31,391 nucleotides of DNA from Candidatus Caenarcanum sp. Its GTDB lineage: Bacteria > Cyanobacteriota > Vampirovibrionia > Gastranaerophilales > UBA9971. Made by a program: the position numbers and the translations under genes. The notes beneath the pieces were generated by a model that worked only from the letters and a program-made list of their open reading frames with translations, ran no database searches and was not told the DNA's origin. Positions 23,790 to 31,391 of the stretch are shown piece after piece. Location of the stretch: assembly GCA_020720345.1 (NCBI GenBank), contig DYOT01000001.1, forward strand, positions 1 through 31,391, in the 5' to 3' direction. The first letter of the stretch is position 1; every line of letters begins with the position of its first letter.

Positions 23790-25418
23790 GTGTCTATAAC
23801 ATTACAACAGATTATTGAATCCTTTTCGTCTTGTGATTCCAAAATAAATTCGGAATCTATCCAGTTTACGGAATCTCACATAAAACCCAAAGATGGACAG
23901 ACCCTGAATCATCTTGGTTACTCGCCTTTAACGGCATTTCAGGGAAGCAAAGCTCCCCTTGCAGCCTCAGCTCGTAATCCGCAAGTTCAGGGTGACATTT
24001 TGATTACAGGAATTTCTTTTGATTCCAGAAAAACAGAACAGGGAAACATCTTTATTTGCATAAAAGGAGAACATTCCGACGGTCATGAATACGTGGAACA
24101 GGCTGTTAACAATGGAGCTGTCGCAATAATAACTGAAAAAGAACTGCCGATAAATTCGATTCCTGTGCTTGAAGTAAAAGATACAACCCTTGCACTCGCT
24201 CATGTTTCAGCGTTATTTTACGGTTTTCCGTCAAAAAATATAAATTTAATCGGGGTTACCGGCACAAACGGAAAAACAACTGTAACACACCTGCTAGAAA
24301 ATATATTTGAAAAAGCCGGGATTGCTTGCGGACTTATTGGAACGCTTGGCTACAGATATTCATCGTCTGAAAATTATGTTTCATGCGGACATACAACGCC
24401 ACAGGCAAATGATTTACAAAAAACATTAAAGAGTTTCCTCGATAAAGACATAAAAAACGCGGTAATGGAAGTAAGCTCACATTCTCTGGCGCAGCATAGA
24501 ACCGCTGAATGCAAGTTCAGGGGTGCAGTTTTGACAAATTTAACCCAGGATCATCTGGATTATCATATTACAATGGAAAATTACCTCCAATCCAAGAGCA
24601 AATTGTTCAGCTCTCTGGAAAACAGCTCCAACAGCTATGCTGTTATCAATAAAGACGATAATTACGCAGAGCGTTTTATGGAAATAATACCCGAAAACGT
24701 AAAAACTTTGACTTACGGAATAAAGAATAAAGCCGATATAATGGCTGAAAATATTGAATTTTCAGTATCAGGCTCAAAATTCACCTGCATAACCCCGACA
24801 GGGACGCAGGAAGTTAATCTTCAGATGACAGGCATGTTTAGTATTTATAATGCCCTTGCAGCTATAGGAGCAGGACTGGCTGAAGGAATAGACTTAAATA
24901 TATGCATAGAAGCCCTTGAATCAACCCCTTCTGTGTCAGGAAGATTTGAAGTAATTGCCAGAAAACCTCTTATAATAGTTGATTATGCTCACACTCCAGA
25001 CGGACTGGAAAATGTCCTTAATGCCGCTAGAGAAGTTACCCCTGTCGGCGGAAAATTAATATGTGTTTTCGGCTGCGGAGGAGACAGAGATGCGACAAAA
25101 CGCCCTAAAATGGGAAGAATAGCAGAAAATTTATGCGATAAAGTTATAATAACTTCAGACAACCCACGCTCCGAAGATCCGCAACAAATAATTACAGATA
25201 TTTTAACCGGTATAAAGTCTTTAAGTTCAAATAAAATAACAGTGGAAGCCGATAGAAAAGCTGCTATAGAAACTTCTATAAGGATTTCAAGTAAAACCGA
25301 CGTTATTGTTATTGCAGGCAAAGGACATGAAGATTACCAGATTTTGAATAACGAAACAATTCATTTTGATGACAGAGAAGAAGCAAGAAACGCCTTGCAG
25401 AAAATTTTGTTAATATAA
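23790..25418 (+). CDS. murE: UDP-MurNAc-tripeptide ligase MurE (meso-DAP type) with N-terminal insert
   Basis: Adds the third amino acid to UDP-MurNAc-L-Ala-D-Glu. The ATP loop is GTNGKTT at 158-164, and DNPR at 457-460 is the signature of enzymes that use meso-diaminopimelate. The substrate-binding N-terminal domain is split: after about 14 residues, positions 15-69 are encoded by a repeat element (separate entry), and the normal sequence resumes with ILITGISFDSRK. This makes the protein 542 residues, roughly 50 above typical MurE. The GTG start at 23790 has cggag about ten bases upstream, at the end of ftsI. No murF or mraY follows; the next gene is unrelated. Confidence 0.94.
   Translation: MSITLQQIIESFSSCDSKINSESIQFTESHIKPKDGQTLNHLGYSPLTAFQGSKAPLAASARNPQVQGDILITGISFDSRKTEQGNIFICIKGEHSDGHEYVEQAVNNGAVAIITEKELPINSIPVLEVKDTTLALAHVSALFYGFPSKNINLIGVTGTNGKTTVTHLLENIFEKAGIACGLIGTLGYRYSSSENYVSCGHTTPQANDLQKTLKSFLDKDIKNAVMEVSSHSLAQHRTAECKFRGAVLTNLTQDHLDYHITMENYLQSKSKLFSSLENSSNSYAVINKDDNYAERFMEIIPENVKTLTYGIKNKADIMAENIEFSVSGSKFTCITPTGTQEVNLQMTGMFSIYNALAAIGAGLAEGIDLNICIEALESTPSVSGRFEVIARKPLIIVDYAHTPDGLENVLNAAREVTPVGGKLICVFGCGGDRDATKRPKMGRIAENLCDKVIITSDNPRSEDPQQIITDILTGIKSLSSNKITVEADRKAAIETSIRISSKTDVIVIAGKGHEDYQILNNETIHFDDREEARNALQKILLI
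23832..23997. repeat. Family A composite repeat inserted in frame in murE
   Basis: The left end (23832-23864) matches the left end of the GH35-embedded element at 27 of 33 bases, including a 15-base identical run at 23848-23862 (attcggaatctatcc). The right end, caagttcagggtgac, matches its right end at 17 of 19 bases over 23982-24000. The middle is longer (166 bases in all) and unrelated to the GH35 copy, with a second ccctgaat start, so it may be a nested or composite copy. It stays open in the murE frame and encodes residues 15-69, including CDSKINSESI. Confidence 0.8.
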
Positions 25419-25516
25419 ATTTACTTAATATTCGTTAATATTACTGCTTTACAACAGCAACTTTATTTTTAAAATGTTTTATATATAGTATAAGCTATAT
25501 TAATGGTAAGAGTTAG

Positions 25517-28147
25517 ATGCATATTCAATCTGCTTTAGTTTCATCCAGATCTGTTCTGGATAGAAAAGTTGTCTCTGAAAATAATAGTAAAAAACATACA
25601 ACAAATCCCACTATGGGATTTGCTACAAGTTCAGTGCCTTCTTCTGAAAATTTAAAGGCACACTATTTAACACCTTTATCCACAGAAAAAACAAAAAAAA
25701 TTGGCTTCGGAAAAGCTATTGAAACTCATCTTAAAGGGATAGGTCCTGTATATGACTCCGAAAACGGGAAAGCTTCCCTTAAAATATGGGCGCCTACTGT
25801 CGCTGAAGGAGGAATGGAGCTTCAAATAATTAAAATCCCTATTAAATCAGCTTTAAATTTAAGATACAACGACCCAAAAATGCCTGAAGGATGCATAACT
25901 ATTCCGTTAAAGAAAGAAGGAGATGTATTCACCTCTGGAGACATCGATATTTCCAGACTTTCTCTCAGCAACGCTAATAAACCTGAAAACCCTTTATTGG
26001 GTTCAAATTCTTTTAATCAAGATGGCTATAAAGTAATGTACAGGTTAAATATAACCAAAAGACCTGATTGCTGTAAGCATCATTATCTTGGTGCCGTGAA
26101 AGACCCACGAGGCGAATTTTTGCCTGAAGGAGCAAGCGGCTGGAACGAGTTTGTAGACCATAAAACATTTGATTGGGGAGAACACGAAAAAGAGTGGAAC
26201 AAACCAGCTGCAGAAGGCGAAGTTTTTAATAAAGCAGGAAGAATCCAACTTGAAGGACGTTCAATACCTGAAAGAAACAAAGCTTTAGCTTCTCTTAAAA
26301 TATATGAATGCCATGTTGGCACTATGACAAAAGAAGGAACGTTTGATGCATTAATTAAACCTTTATCATATAACGAATTAATGAGCCAGTTCGTTGATAA
26401 AGGGGAAAACCTTGATGAAAAACTGAAAACCGAACTGGTTGAGCTTGATAAAAAAGGCAAACTTAACAGGCTAAGCTTTATCAAGGCTATGGGATACAAC
26501 GCTATAGAATTTATGCCGGTTAATCAATTCCCGGGCAAATTTGGCTGGGGATATGATACGTCTGACATTCATGCTATTCAGCATTCATATGGCGGACCGG
26601 AAGGATTTAAAGATCTTGTTAAAACCTGTCATAAAGCAGGATTAAATGTATTTCAGGATGTCCAGCACAATCATGAAGGTCCTGAAGAATTCTTATTAAA
26701 CCATTTCGCTCCGTATATTAAATCAGGAGGCGAATTTGGAGGACTCTACAACTTTGATACGAGTGATCCTTTTGAACGAGTCAGAGACCACTTTGTAGAT
26801 GCGTCAGTAAAAAGTTTTCACGATCACCACATTGACGGAATCAGATATGATTACACCAAAGATATGGGATTAAACCCACTCAGACAAATTTCGGAAGAAC
26901 TTCTTGCACACTTCCCCAATTCTATAAAATCTTCTGAAGACCACAGAGAAAGATTTGACCTGTCTAATCATATTACACCTGATGACCCTAACATTCCAAC
27001 GGCATTAACAGATGACTATATACCGCCAAGGTGCACTGAGGGTTCACCAAGATTATGCGCTATGGACATGAATCAGTGGAATTCCGATGCAGCTCATACA
27101 GCAGAAGCGTTGGTTGTCGGCGAAAAGGTTGATGCAGCTGAACCTTCATTAAATAGGCTTTCAGCTATTTACAAAAACGGGTTTACAAAATATTCAAATC
27201 CATTGGGAGATGCCAATACAGTTGAATTTATTATAAGCCACGATGAAAAAGGCAACCATGACAAAAACTTAGTGGCAAAGATAGCTGCTAAAGATCTTGA
27301 CATTTTCAATAACTCCCCTGACGGACCAACAGGTAATAAAATTATAAATGCATTAATTGATTCATATATAAATAGCGACAAAAAAAGTATAATGTCAGCC
27401 GAAGAACAATCCCAAATGGGATTAAGAAGAACTATCGACTTTGCAAAATTTGATGCTGCATACAAAAGAGCAGAAGCAAGAAGAAGAGTGGCATTGGCAG
27501 AGTTGGCCATAAGACCGGGCGGTCCAAAAATGATTAACCAGGGGGCAGAAAGAGTTCATAATAGGCTAAAATTCTTTGCTGACCTTTCTCCTGAAAAAAA
27601 TGCGGCATTATCAAACTCCAAAAAATATGATGCAGGTGTTCCTGCATTAAATGAATGCAAACTTGATAATTACGGGTTTGATTCAAAGAAAATTAATCTC
27701 TGGAAAAAGTTATCCGATATAACTTCCGAAAACGAAGCACTAACTTCCGGCAAGAGAAAATATGCCGATTTAATCAAAGATTTTGTATCTGAAGGACCTG
27801 ACGATAAAGTGTATGAAGTTTTACGCACAAATGACACTGATTTAACTAAGAAACCTAATAATGAAATTTTTACCATAATAAATTATGGAGACAAAGACTA
27901 TAAAGAATACGGAATAAAAATGACCAATGAACTTGCCCAACCCGACTCAAATTGGAGATTAAGCAAAGGCATCTGGGAAGTCATATTCCATTCAGAAGAC
28001 CCTAAATACAGCAATCATCCTATTCCTGAAGAATTCAGAATTAAGGAAGGAACAAGATTTATAGCTGATGGGAAAGAAATAATTCTTCCACTGTTTAGAA
28101 ATTCAGCCATAATTCTCAAGAAAATCAGCAAACACGCTAAAATATAA
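25517..28147 (+). CDS. GH13 family enzyme, glucan-branching / trehalohydrolase type
   Basis: An 876-residue alpha-glucan-active enzyme. A beta-sandwich domain of CBM48 type (about 75-200, with LKIWAPT) precedes the GH13 barrel. Barrel motifs include IYECHVGTMTKEGTF at 262-276, GYNAIEFMPVNQFPG, DVQHNHEGP at 381-389, DGIRYD with nucleophile Asp445, SSEDHRE with acid/base Glu474, and ISHDE with His575-Asp576. A C-terminal beta domain ends the protein. The pattern is closest to branching enzymes (GlgB) and maltooligosyl-trehalose trehalohydrolases; I cannot separate these. The first 60-70 residues are Ser/Thr/Lys-rich with no domain and no signal peptide. Only a weak aagag precedes the ATG. The 25419-25516 gap holds a small hairpin (25483-25500) and no clear promoter. 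Confidence 0.85.
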   Translation: MHIQSALVSSRSVLDRKVVSENNSKKHTTNPTMGFATSSVPSSENLKAHYLTPLSTEKTKKIGFGKAIETHLKGIGPVYDSENGKASLKIWAPTVAEGGMELQIIKIPIKSALNLRYNDPKMPEGCITIPLKKEGDVFTSGDIDISRLSLSNANKPENPLLGSNSFNQDGYKVMYRLNITKRPDCCKHHYLGAVKDPRGEFLPEGASGWNEFVDHKTFDWGEHEKEWNKPAAEGEVFNKAGRIQLEGRSIPERNKALASLKIYECHVGTMTKEGTFDALIKPLSYNELMSQFVDKGENLDEKLKTELVELDKKGKLNRLSFIKAMGYNAIEFMPVNQFPGKFGWGYDTSDIHAIQHSYGGPEGFKDLVKTCHKAGLNVFQDVQHNHEGPEEFLLNHFAPYIKSGGEFGGLYNFDTSDPFERVRDHFVDASVKSFHDHHIDGIRYDYTKDMGLNPLRQISEELLAHFPNSIKSSEDHRERFDLSNHITPDDPNIPTALTDDYIPPRCTEGSPRLCAMDMNQWNSDAAHTAEALVVGEKVDAAEPSLNRLSAIYKNGFTKYSNPLGDANTVEFIISHDEKGNHDKNLVAKIAAKDLDIFNNSPDGPTGNKIINALIDSYINSDKKSIMSAEEQSQMGLRRTIDFAKFDAAYKRAEARRRVALAELAIRPGGPKMINQGAERVHNRLKFFADLSPEKNAALSNSKKYDAGVPALNECKLDNYGFDSKKINLWKKLSDITSENEALTSGKRKYADLIKDFVSEGPDDKVYEVLRTNDTDLTKKPNNEIFTIINYGDKDYKEYGIKMTNELAQPDSNWRLSKGIWEVIFHSEDPKYSNHPIPEEFRIKEGTRFIADGKEIILPLFRNSAIILKKISKHAKI

Positions 28148-28270
28148 CTACTCAGGTACTTGTAAACTGTCATTGCGAGGAGCTTGCGACGAAGCAATCC
28201 AAAAATTATAAAAATTTTTTTAGATTGCCACGCTCCCATTGGTCGCTCGCAATGACAACCTGAGTAGTTA
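28145..28270. repeat. Nested palindromic element (family B) between convergent genes
   Basis: Outer perfect inverted repeats taactactcaggt (28145-28157) and acctgagtagtta (28258-28270) enclose a full family B element with perfect 12-base ends tgtcattgcgag (28168-28179) and ctcgcaatgaca (28246-28257) and inner gcaatc / gattgc. The whole is flanked by near-identical direct repeats, cgctaaaatataa (28135-28147) and cgttaaaatataa (28271-28283). It fills the space between the GH13 stop and the clpB stop, so it may also act as a two-way terminator. Confidence 0.85.
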
Positions 28271-28286
28271 CGTTAAAATATAATAG

Positions 28287-30902
28287 CTAAACTTTCTTAA
28301 AAATTATCTCATCGTTCTCAACGTCTATGATTAAATTATCGCCGTCGGAGAATTTGCCTTCGAGTATTCCTCTGGAAAGCGGGTTTTCTATATCCTGACG
28401 AATTACTTTTTTTAGGGGTCTTGCCCCGTAAGCAGGATTATATCCCCTTGCTGCAAGAATTTCCTTGGCATCATCAGTAATTTCAATAGTAATATCTTTT
28501 TCTTTAAGAAGTTTTTTAAGATTTCCAATTTGAATATCGACGATTTCACATAGCTGTTCAAGGGACAACCCGCTAAAGAAAACAATTTCGTCAATTCTAT
28601 TAAGGAATTCCGGCTTAAAGTGCTGTTTCATAAGATCCATAACACGATCTTTTACAGCCGTCATTCCGTTACCATGGGCAAGCATCTGGCTTAAAGTGCC
28701 TTCAAGAATAATATTGCTACCAATATTGCTGGTCATAATTATAACTGTATTTTTGAAATCAACTGTTCGTCCTTTGGAATCAGTAAGCCGCCCGTCATCA
28801 AGGATCTGAAGCATTATATTAAACACATCATTATGAGCCTTTTCAATTTCATCAAAAAGTATAACACTATAAGGTTTTCTGCGAACCTGTTCGGTAAGCT
28901 GCCCGCCTTCTTCATAACCCACATAACCGGGAGGCGCACCAATAAGCCTTGCCACAGAGTGTTTTTCCATATATTCAGTCATGTCTATTCTGACTAGGGC
29001 ATTCTCATCGTTAAAAAGAAATGTTGCAAGTGCTTTCCCCAGCTCAGTTTTACCTACACCGGTAGGACCAAGAAAAATAAAAGAACCGATAGGTCTATTA
29101 GGGTCTTTCAATCCTGCCCTAGCCCTTCTAACAGCTTCAGAAACAGCAATAACGGCTTCATCCTGACCAATAATCCTTTTATGAAGATCTTCTTCCATAT
29201 GAAGCAGCTTCTTTAATTCACTTTCCATTAGCTTACTTACAGGGACGCCTGTCCACTTGGAAACAACTTCGGCTATTTCATCCTCATCGACTTCTTCTTT
29301 AAGCATCGCATCTTTGGTTTCACGACGAGAAAGCCTGTCTTCTTCCTGATTTAACTTCTTTTCAAGCTCAATAAGTTTTCCATATTTTAATTCCGCTGCT
29401 TTTGCAAGGTCAGTTTCTCTTTCTGCGGTTTCAATAAGCTGTTTGGTTTTTTCTATTTCTTCTTTAATATTTCTCACAACAGAAATAGTATTTTTTTCAT
29501 ACTCCCATTGATTTTTTAAGTCGTCGACCTCTGCCTGAAGCGATTTAATTTCAGAATCAAGACCATTAATTTTTTCTTTTGAAATTTCGTCTGTTTCCTT
29601 TTTCAACGCTTCTCTTTCTATTTCAAGCTGAGTTTTTTGCCTTACGAGAGCATCAATTTCAGACGGCATGCTGTCAATTTCAATCCGAAGTTTTGAAGAA
29701 GCTTCATCTATAAGATCAATCGCCTTATCCGGCAAAAACCTGTCTGTTATATACCTGTCAGAAAGTTTTGCTGCGGCTATAATAGCGGAATCCTTTATTA
29801 TTACGCCATGATGAACTTCATAACGTTCTTTCAAGCCCCTGAGAATACTTATTGTATCCTCAACAGAAGGCTCATCGATAAGCACCGGCTGAAATCTTCT
29901 TTCCAGAGCCGCATCTTTCTCTATATATTTTCTATATTCATTTATTGTAGTAGCCCCGATACATCTTAACTGCCCTCTTGAAAGCAGGGGTTTAAGAAGA
30001 TTGCTTGCATCCATAGAGCCTTCTGTCGCACCGGCGCCAACAACGGTATGAAGCTCGTCGATAAACATAACTATTTCGCCTTCGCTGTTCTGGACTTCTT
30101 TTAAAACAGCTTTAAGGCGCTCCTCGAATTCCCCTCGGAATTTTGCCCCCGCAACAAGTGCTCCCATATCAAGAGAAATAAGCTTTGTCCCCTTTAAGCC
30201 TTCAGGAACATCTTCTTTTATAATTCTAAGAGCCAGACCTTCAGCTATGGCAGTTTTACCGACACCGGGCTCACCGATTAAAACTGGATTATTTTTAGTT
30301 CGCCTGTTTAAAACCTGGATTGTCCTTCTAATTTCTTCATCACGTCCAATAACAGGGTCAAGCTTGCCTTTTTTGGCAAGGTCAGTTAAATCAATACTGT
30401 ATTTTTCAAGAGCCTGATATTTTGCTTCGGCATCAGGACTGTCAACGGAAGCCGAGCCCCTGATTTCCTTTAAGACCTTGTAAAGAGCTTCTTTTGTAAT
30501 GCCGTTATCGTTCAAAATTTTTCCGCAGTCAGAACTTCTGTCATTACTCATAGCGAGCAATATATGCCCGAGGTCAATATAACTGTCTTTAAGCCTTGCC
30601 GCTTCTTCTTCGGCGGCGTCAAAAAGCCGTTTGAACTCTATACTTATGTATATTTGTCCGGCAGCAACAACGTTTGCAACTTTAGGTTTTTTAGCGAGAT
30701 CTTTTTCCGTGGATTCTTTAATTAAAAGAGTATTAGCCTTTAACTTATTAAATACAGTCGTTGCAAAACCTTTCTCATCCTCTGCCATAGCAAGAAGCAA
30801 ATGTTCGGGGAATAGCTGTGGGTTATTGAAGCGCATCATTATGTTTTGCGCAGCCATAATGGTATTTTGCGTCTGCTGGGTGAGCCTGTTAAAATCTATC
30901 AT
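28287..30902 (-). CDS. clpB: Protein disaggregase ClpB
   Basis: Hexameric AAA+ chaperone that pulls aggregated proteins apart with DnaK. Domains in order: Clp N domain (1-150), first ATPase domain with Walker A GEPGVGKT (about 210-217) and IDELHTVVGAGA, the coiled-coil M domain (about 410-530) that distinguishes ClpB from ClpA and ClpC, and the second ATPase domain with GPTGVGKT (about 612-619) and FDEIEKAH. Length 871 is normal. I use the ATG at 30902 because gagagga lies seven bases upstream; a TTG one codon earlier is also open. No CIRCE-type operator is seen. A family B repeat lies in its leader. Confidence 0.97.
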   Translation of the reverse strand: MIDFNRLTQQTQNTIMAAQNIMMRFNNPQLFPEHLLLAMAEDEKGFATTVFNKLKANTLLIKESTEKDLAKKPKVANVVAAGQIYISIEFKRLFDAAEEEAARLKDSYIDLGHILLAMSNDRSSDCGKILNDNGITKEALYKVLKEIRGSASVDSPDAEAKYQALEKYSIDLTDLAKKGKLDPVIGRDEEIRRTIQVLNRRTKNNPVLIGEPGVGKTAIAEGLALRIIKEDVPEGLKGTKLISLDMGALVAGAKFRGEFEERLKAVLKEVQNSEGEIVMFIDELHTVVGAGATEGSMDASNLLKPLLSRGQLRCIGATTINEYRKYIEKDAALERRFQPVLIDEPSVEDTISILRGLKERYEVHHGVIIKDSAIIAAAKLSDRYITDRFLPDKAIDLIDEASSKLRIEIDSMPSEIDALVRQKTQLEIEREALKKETDEISKEKINGLDSEIKSLQAEVDDLKNQWEYEKNTISVVRNIKEEIEKTKQLIETAERETDLAKAAELKYGKLIELEKKLNQEEDRLSRRETKDAMLKEEVDEDEIAEVVSKWTGVPVSKLMESELKKLLHMEEDLHKRIIGQDEAVIAVSEAVRRARAGLKDPNRPIGSFIFLGPTGVGKTELGKALATFLFNDENALVRIDMTEYMEKHSVARLIGAPPGYVGYEEGGQLTEQVRRKPYSVILFDEIEKAHNDVFNIMLQILDDGRLTDSKGRTVDFKNTVIIMTSNIGSNIILEGTLSQMLAHGNGMTAVKDRVMDLMKQHFKPEFLNRIDEIVFFSGLSLEQLCEIVDIQIGNLKKLLKEKDITIEITDDAKEILAARGYNPAYGARPLKKVIRQDIENPLSRGILEGKFSDGDNLIIDVENDEIIFKKV

Positions 30903-30933
30903 CAAACAATCCTCTCAAAAAAAATAGTTGCAT

Positions 30934-30975
30934 TGTCATTGCGAGGAGCATTCGTAGAATGCGACGAAGCAATCC
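30934..30975. repeat. Family B half repeat in the clpB leader
   Basis: It starts tgtcattgcgaggagc and ends gcgacgaagcaatcc, the same left half as the element at 28168-28200. It can fold as attgc / gcaat with an inner perfect stem gcattc / gaatgc around the loop gta. The inner stem is not shared with the other copies, so the centre varies while the ends are kept. Confidence 0.75.
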
Positions 30976-31001
30976 ATAATTTTATTTTAAACTATTTATA
31001 T

Positions 31002-31007
31002 ATTATA
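31002..31007 (-). promoter_or_regulatory. Candidate -10 element for clpB
   Basis: On the minus strand this reads TATAAT, about 100 bases before the clpB start. No good -35 is found at the usual distance, so the call is weak. If correct, the family B repeat at 30934-30975 is in the transcribed leader. Confidence 0.25.
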
Positions 31008-31065
31008 TGTAGCTATTTTAATAATTATTTTATTATTTTCCACGCCATTGCATTTGATTTCTGTA

Positions 31066-31113
31066 TTGCAAAAAATCAAAATAATGTTATTATAATAATG
31101 TAATAACATTATT
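31066..31113 (+). promoter_or_regulatory. Promoter with overlapping palindromic operator of the toxin-antitoxin pair
   Basis: TTGCAA (31066-31071) and TATAAT (31091-31096) are 19 bases apart. A perfect 13-base inverted repeat, aataatgttatta (31080-31092) and taataacattatt (31101-31113), covers the -10 region. This is where a self-repressing antitoxin would bind; binding itself is inferred. Confidence 0.6.
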
Positions 31114-31126
31114 CAAAAATAATAAA

Positions 31127-31375
31127 ATGAAATATGATGTAGAATTTTTAAAGGAAGCCAAAGAAGAAATAAACAAACTTGACGATCATTATCAAGGAAT
31201 CCTTAAAGTGGCTTATGAAACAATAAAAAATAATGGCATAGAATATTTAGACATAAATTCTTTAGGCAATAAACTTTTTGAAATCAAAGATGGGAAAACC
31301 AGAAGTATATATAAATATCAGGAAGGGCAAATAATTATTATAAAATTAGCTCAAAAAAGACTAAATAACATATAA
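31127..31375 (+). CDS. RelE/HigB-like toxin of a type II toxin-antitoxin pair
   Basis: An 82-residue basic protein with the fold pattern of the RelE/ParE superfamily, closest in feel to HigB or phage Gp49-like toxins, which cut mRNA on ribosomes. The N-terminal helices (MKYDVEFLKEAKEEINKL) are followed by the strand pattern NKLFEIKDGKTRSIYKY and QIIIIKLAQKR, with the Arg and Lys residues typical of the active face. No ribosome site precedes the ATG, and the leader is short. The stop overlaps the aaggaga of the next gene, so toxin comes first, as in higBA. Family assignment is by pattern only. Confidence 0.7.
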   Translation: MKYDVEFLKEAKEEINKLDDHYQGILKVAYETIKNNGIEYLDINSLGNKLFEIKDGKTRSIYKYQEGQIIIIKLAQKRLNNI

Positions 31376-31387
31376 GGAGATACAGAA

Positions 31388-31391
31388 ATGA
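31388..31391 (+). CDS. Start of the downstream gene, probably the antitoxin
   Basis: An ATG at 31388-31390 lies seven bases after aaggaga (31374-31380), 13 bases behind the toxin stop, and is cut by the window end. Its identity as a helix-turn-helix antitoxin is inferred from position and from the upstream palindrome only. Confidence 0.4.

Noticed and set aside
25083..25321. Minus-strand open frame inside murE
   Set aside because: It lies wholly opposite the conserved MurE C-terminal domain and its composition mirrors those codons.
25483..25500. Short inverted repeat atatag / ctatat before the GH13 gene
   Set aside because: Six A/T-rich pairs are expected by chance in such sequence, and there is no T-tract or other support.
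30906..31126. CIRCE-type or other heat-shock operator upstream of clpB
   Set aside because: The expected nine-base inverted repeat with a nine-base spacer is absent; the only structured sequence is the family B repeat and the toxin operator.
1..31391. CRISPR array, tRNA genes or a complete insertion sequence
   Set aside because: No regularly spaced direct repeats, cloverleaf-like sequence or transposase frame was seen. The repeats found are scattered single copies.

Overview
The window is visibly AT-rich, densely coded bacterial chromosome with no tRNA, rRNA, CRISPR array or transposase. The organism is a diderm-type, peptidoglycan-containing, probably motile bacterium: MurE has the DNPR signature of meso-diaminopimelate ligases, MotA and MotB are present, and there is a membrane-bound complex I. 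AT richness, an 11-subunit complex I, flagellar motor genes and glycan-active enzymes would fit a non-photosynthetic relative of Cyanobacteria (Melainabacteria/Vampirovibrionia type). That placement is an inference from gene content and recalled family resemblance, not from a search.

Layout. (1) 1-3318: a truncated minus-strand gene, then a cytoplasmic GH35 beta-galactosidase-like enzyme with a small unknown gene behind it. (2) 3320-5239: motB and motA on the minus strand, converging tail to tail with the unknown gene. (3) 5361-8975: a small orphan gene, secA, and a cysteine-rich DUF6485 gene. (4) 9111-19380: one compact nuoABCDHIJKLMN operon encoding the quinone-reducing and proton-pumping parts of complex I, without nuoE, nuoF or nuoG. 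(5) 19472-25418: a CoA-enzyme-activase-like gene that probably starts at ATT, running directly into a division and wall cluster, rsmH-ftsL-ftsI-murE. (6) 25517-28147: a large GH13 glucan-branching-type enzyme. (7) 28287-30902: clpB on the minus strand. (8) 31127-31391: a RelE/HigB-like toxin with an upstream palindromic operator, and the start codon of a probable antitoxin. No gene-free stretch exceeds 300 bases; the longest gaps (134-327, 30906-31126) hold candidate promoters and a repeat.

The most unusual thing is a set of short interspersed palindromic repeats of two families that have entered, or touch, protein genes. Family A (ends tgtcat.../...atgaca, built of two hairpins) lies in frame inside the GH35 gene (1405-1492) and inside murE (23832-23997), and a half copy forms a hairpin in the secA leader (5824-5853). 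Two pairs of the 3' hairpin differ compatibly between the GH35 and secA copies. Family B (tgtcattgcgag...) supplies the last codons of nuoB (10099-10138), sits inside a larger inverted-repeat structure between the GH13 gene and clpB (28145-28270), and lies in the clpB leader (30934-30975). Other points worth attention are a four-cysteine cluster inserted in NuoD, the ATT start, and complex I without an NADH-input module.
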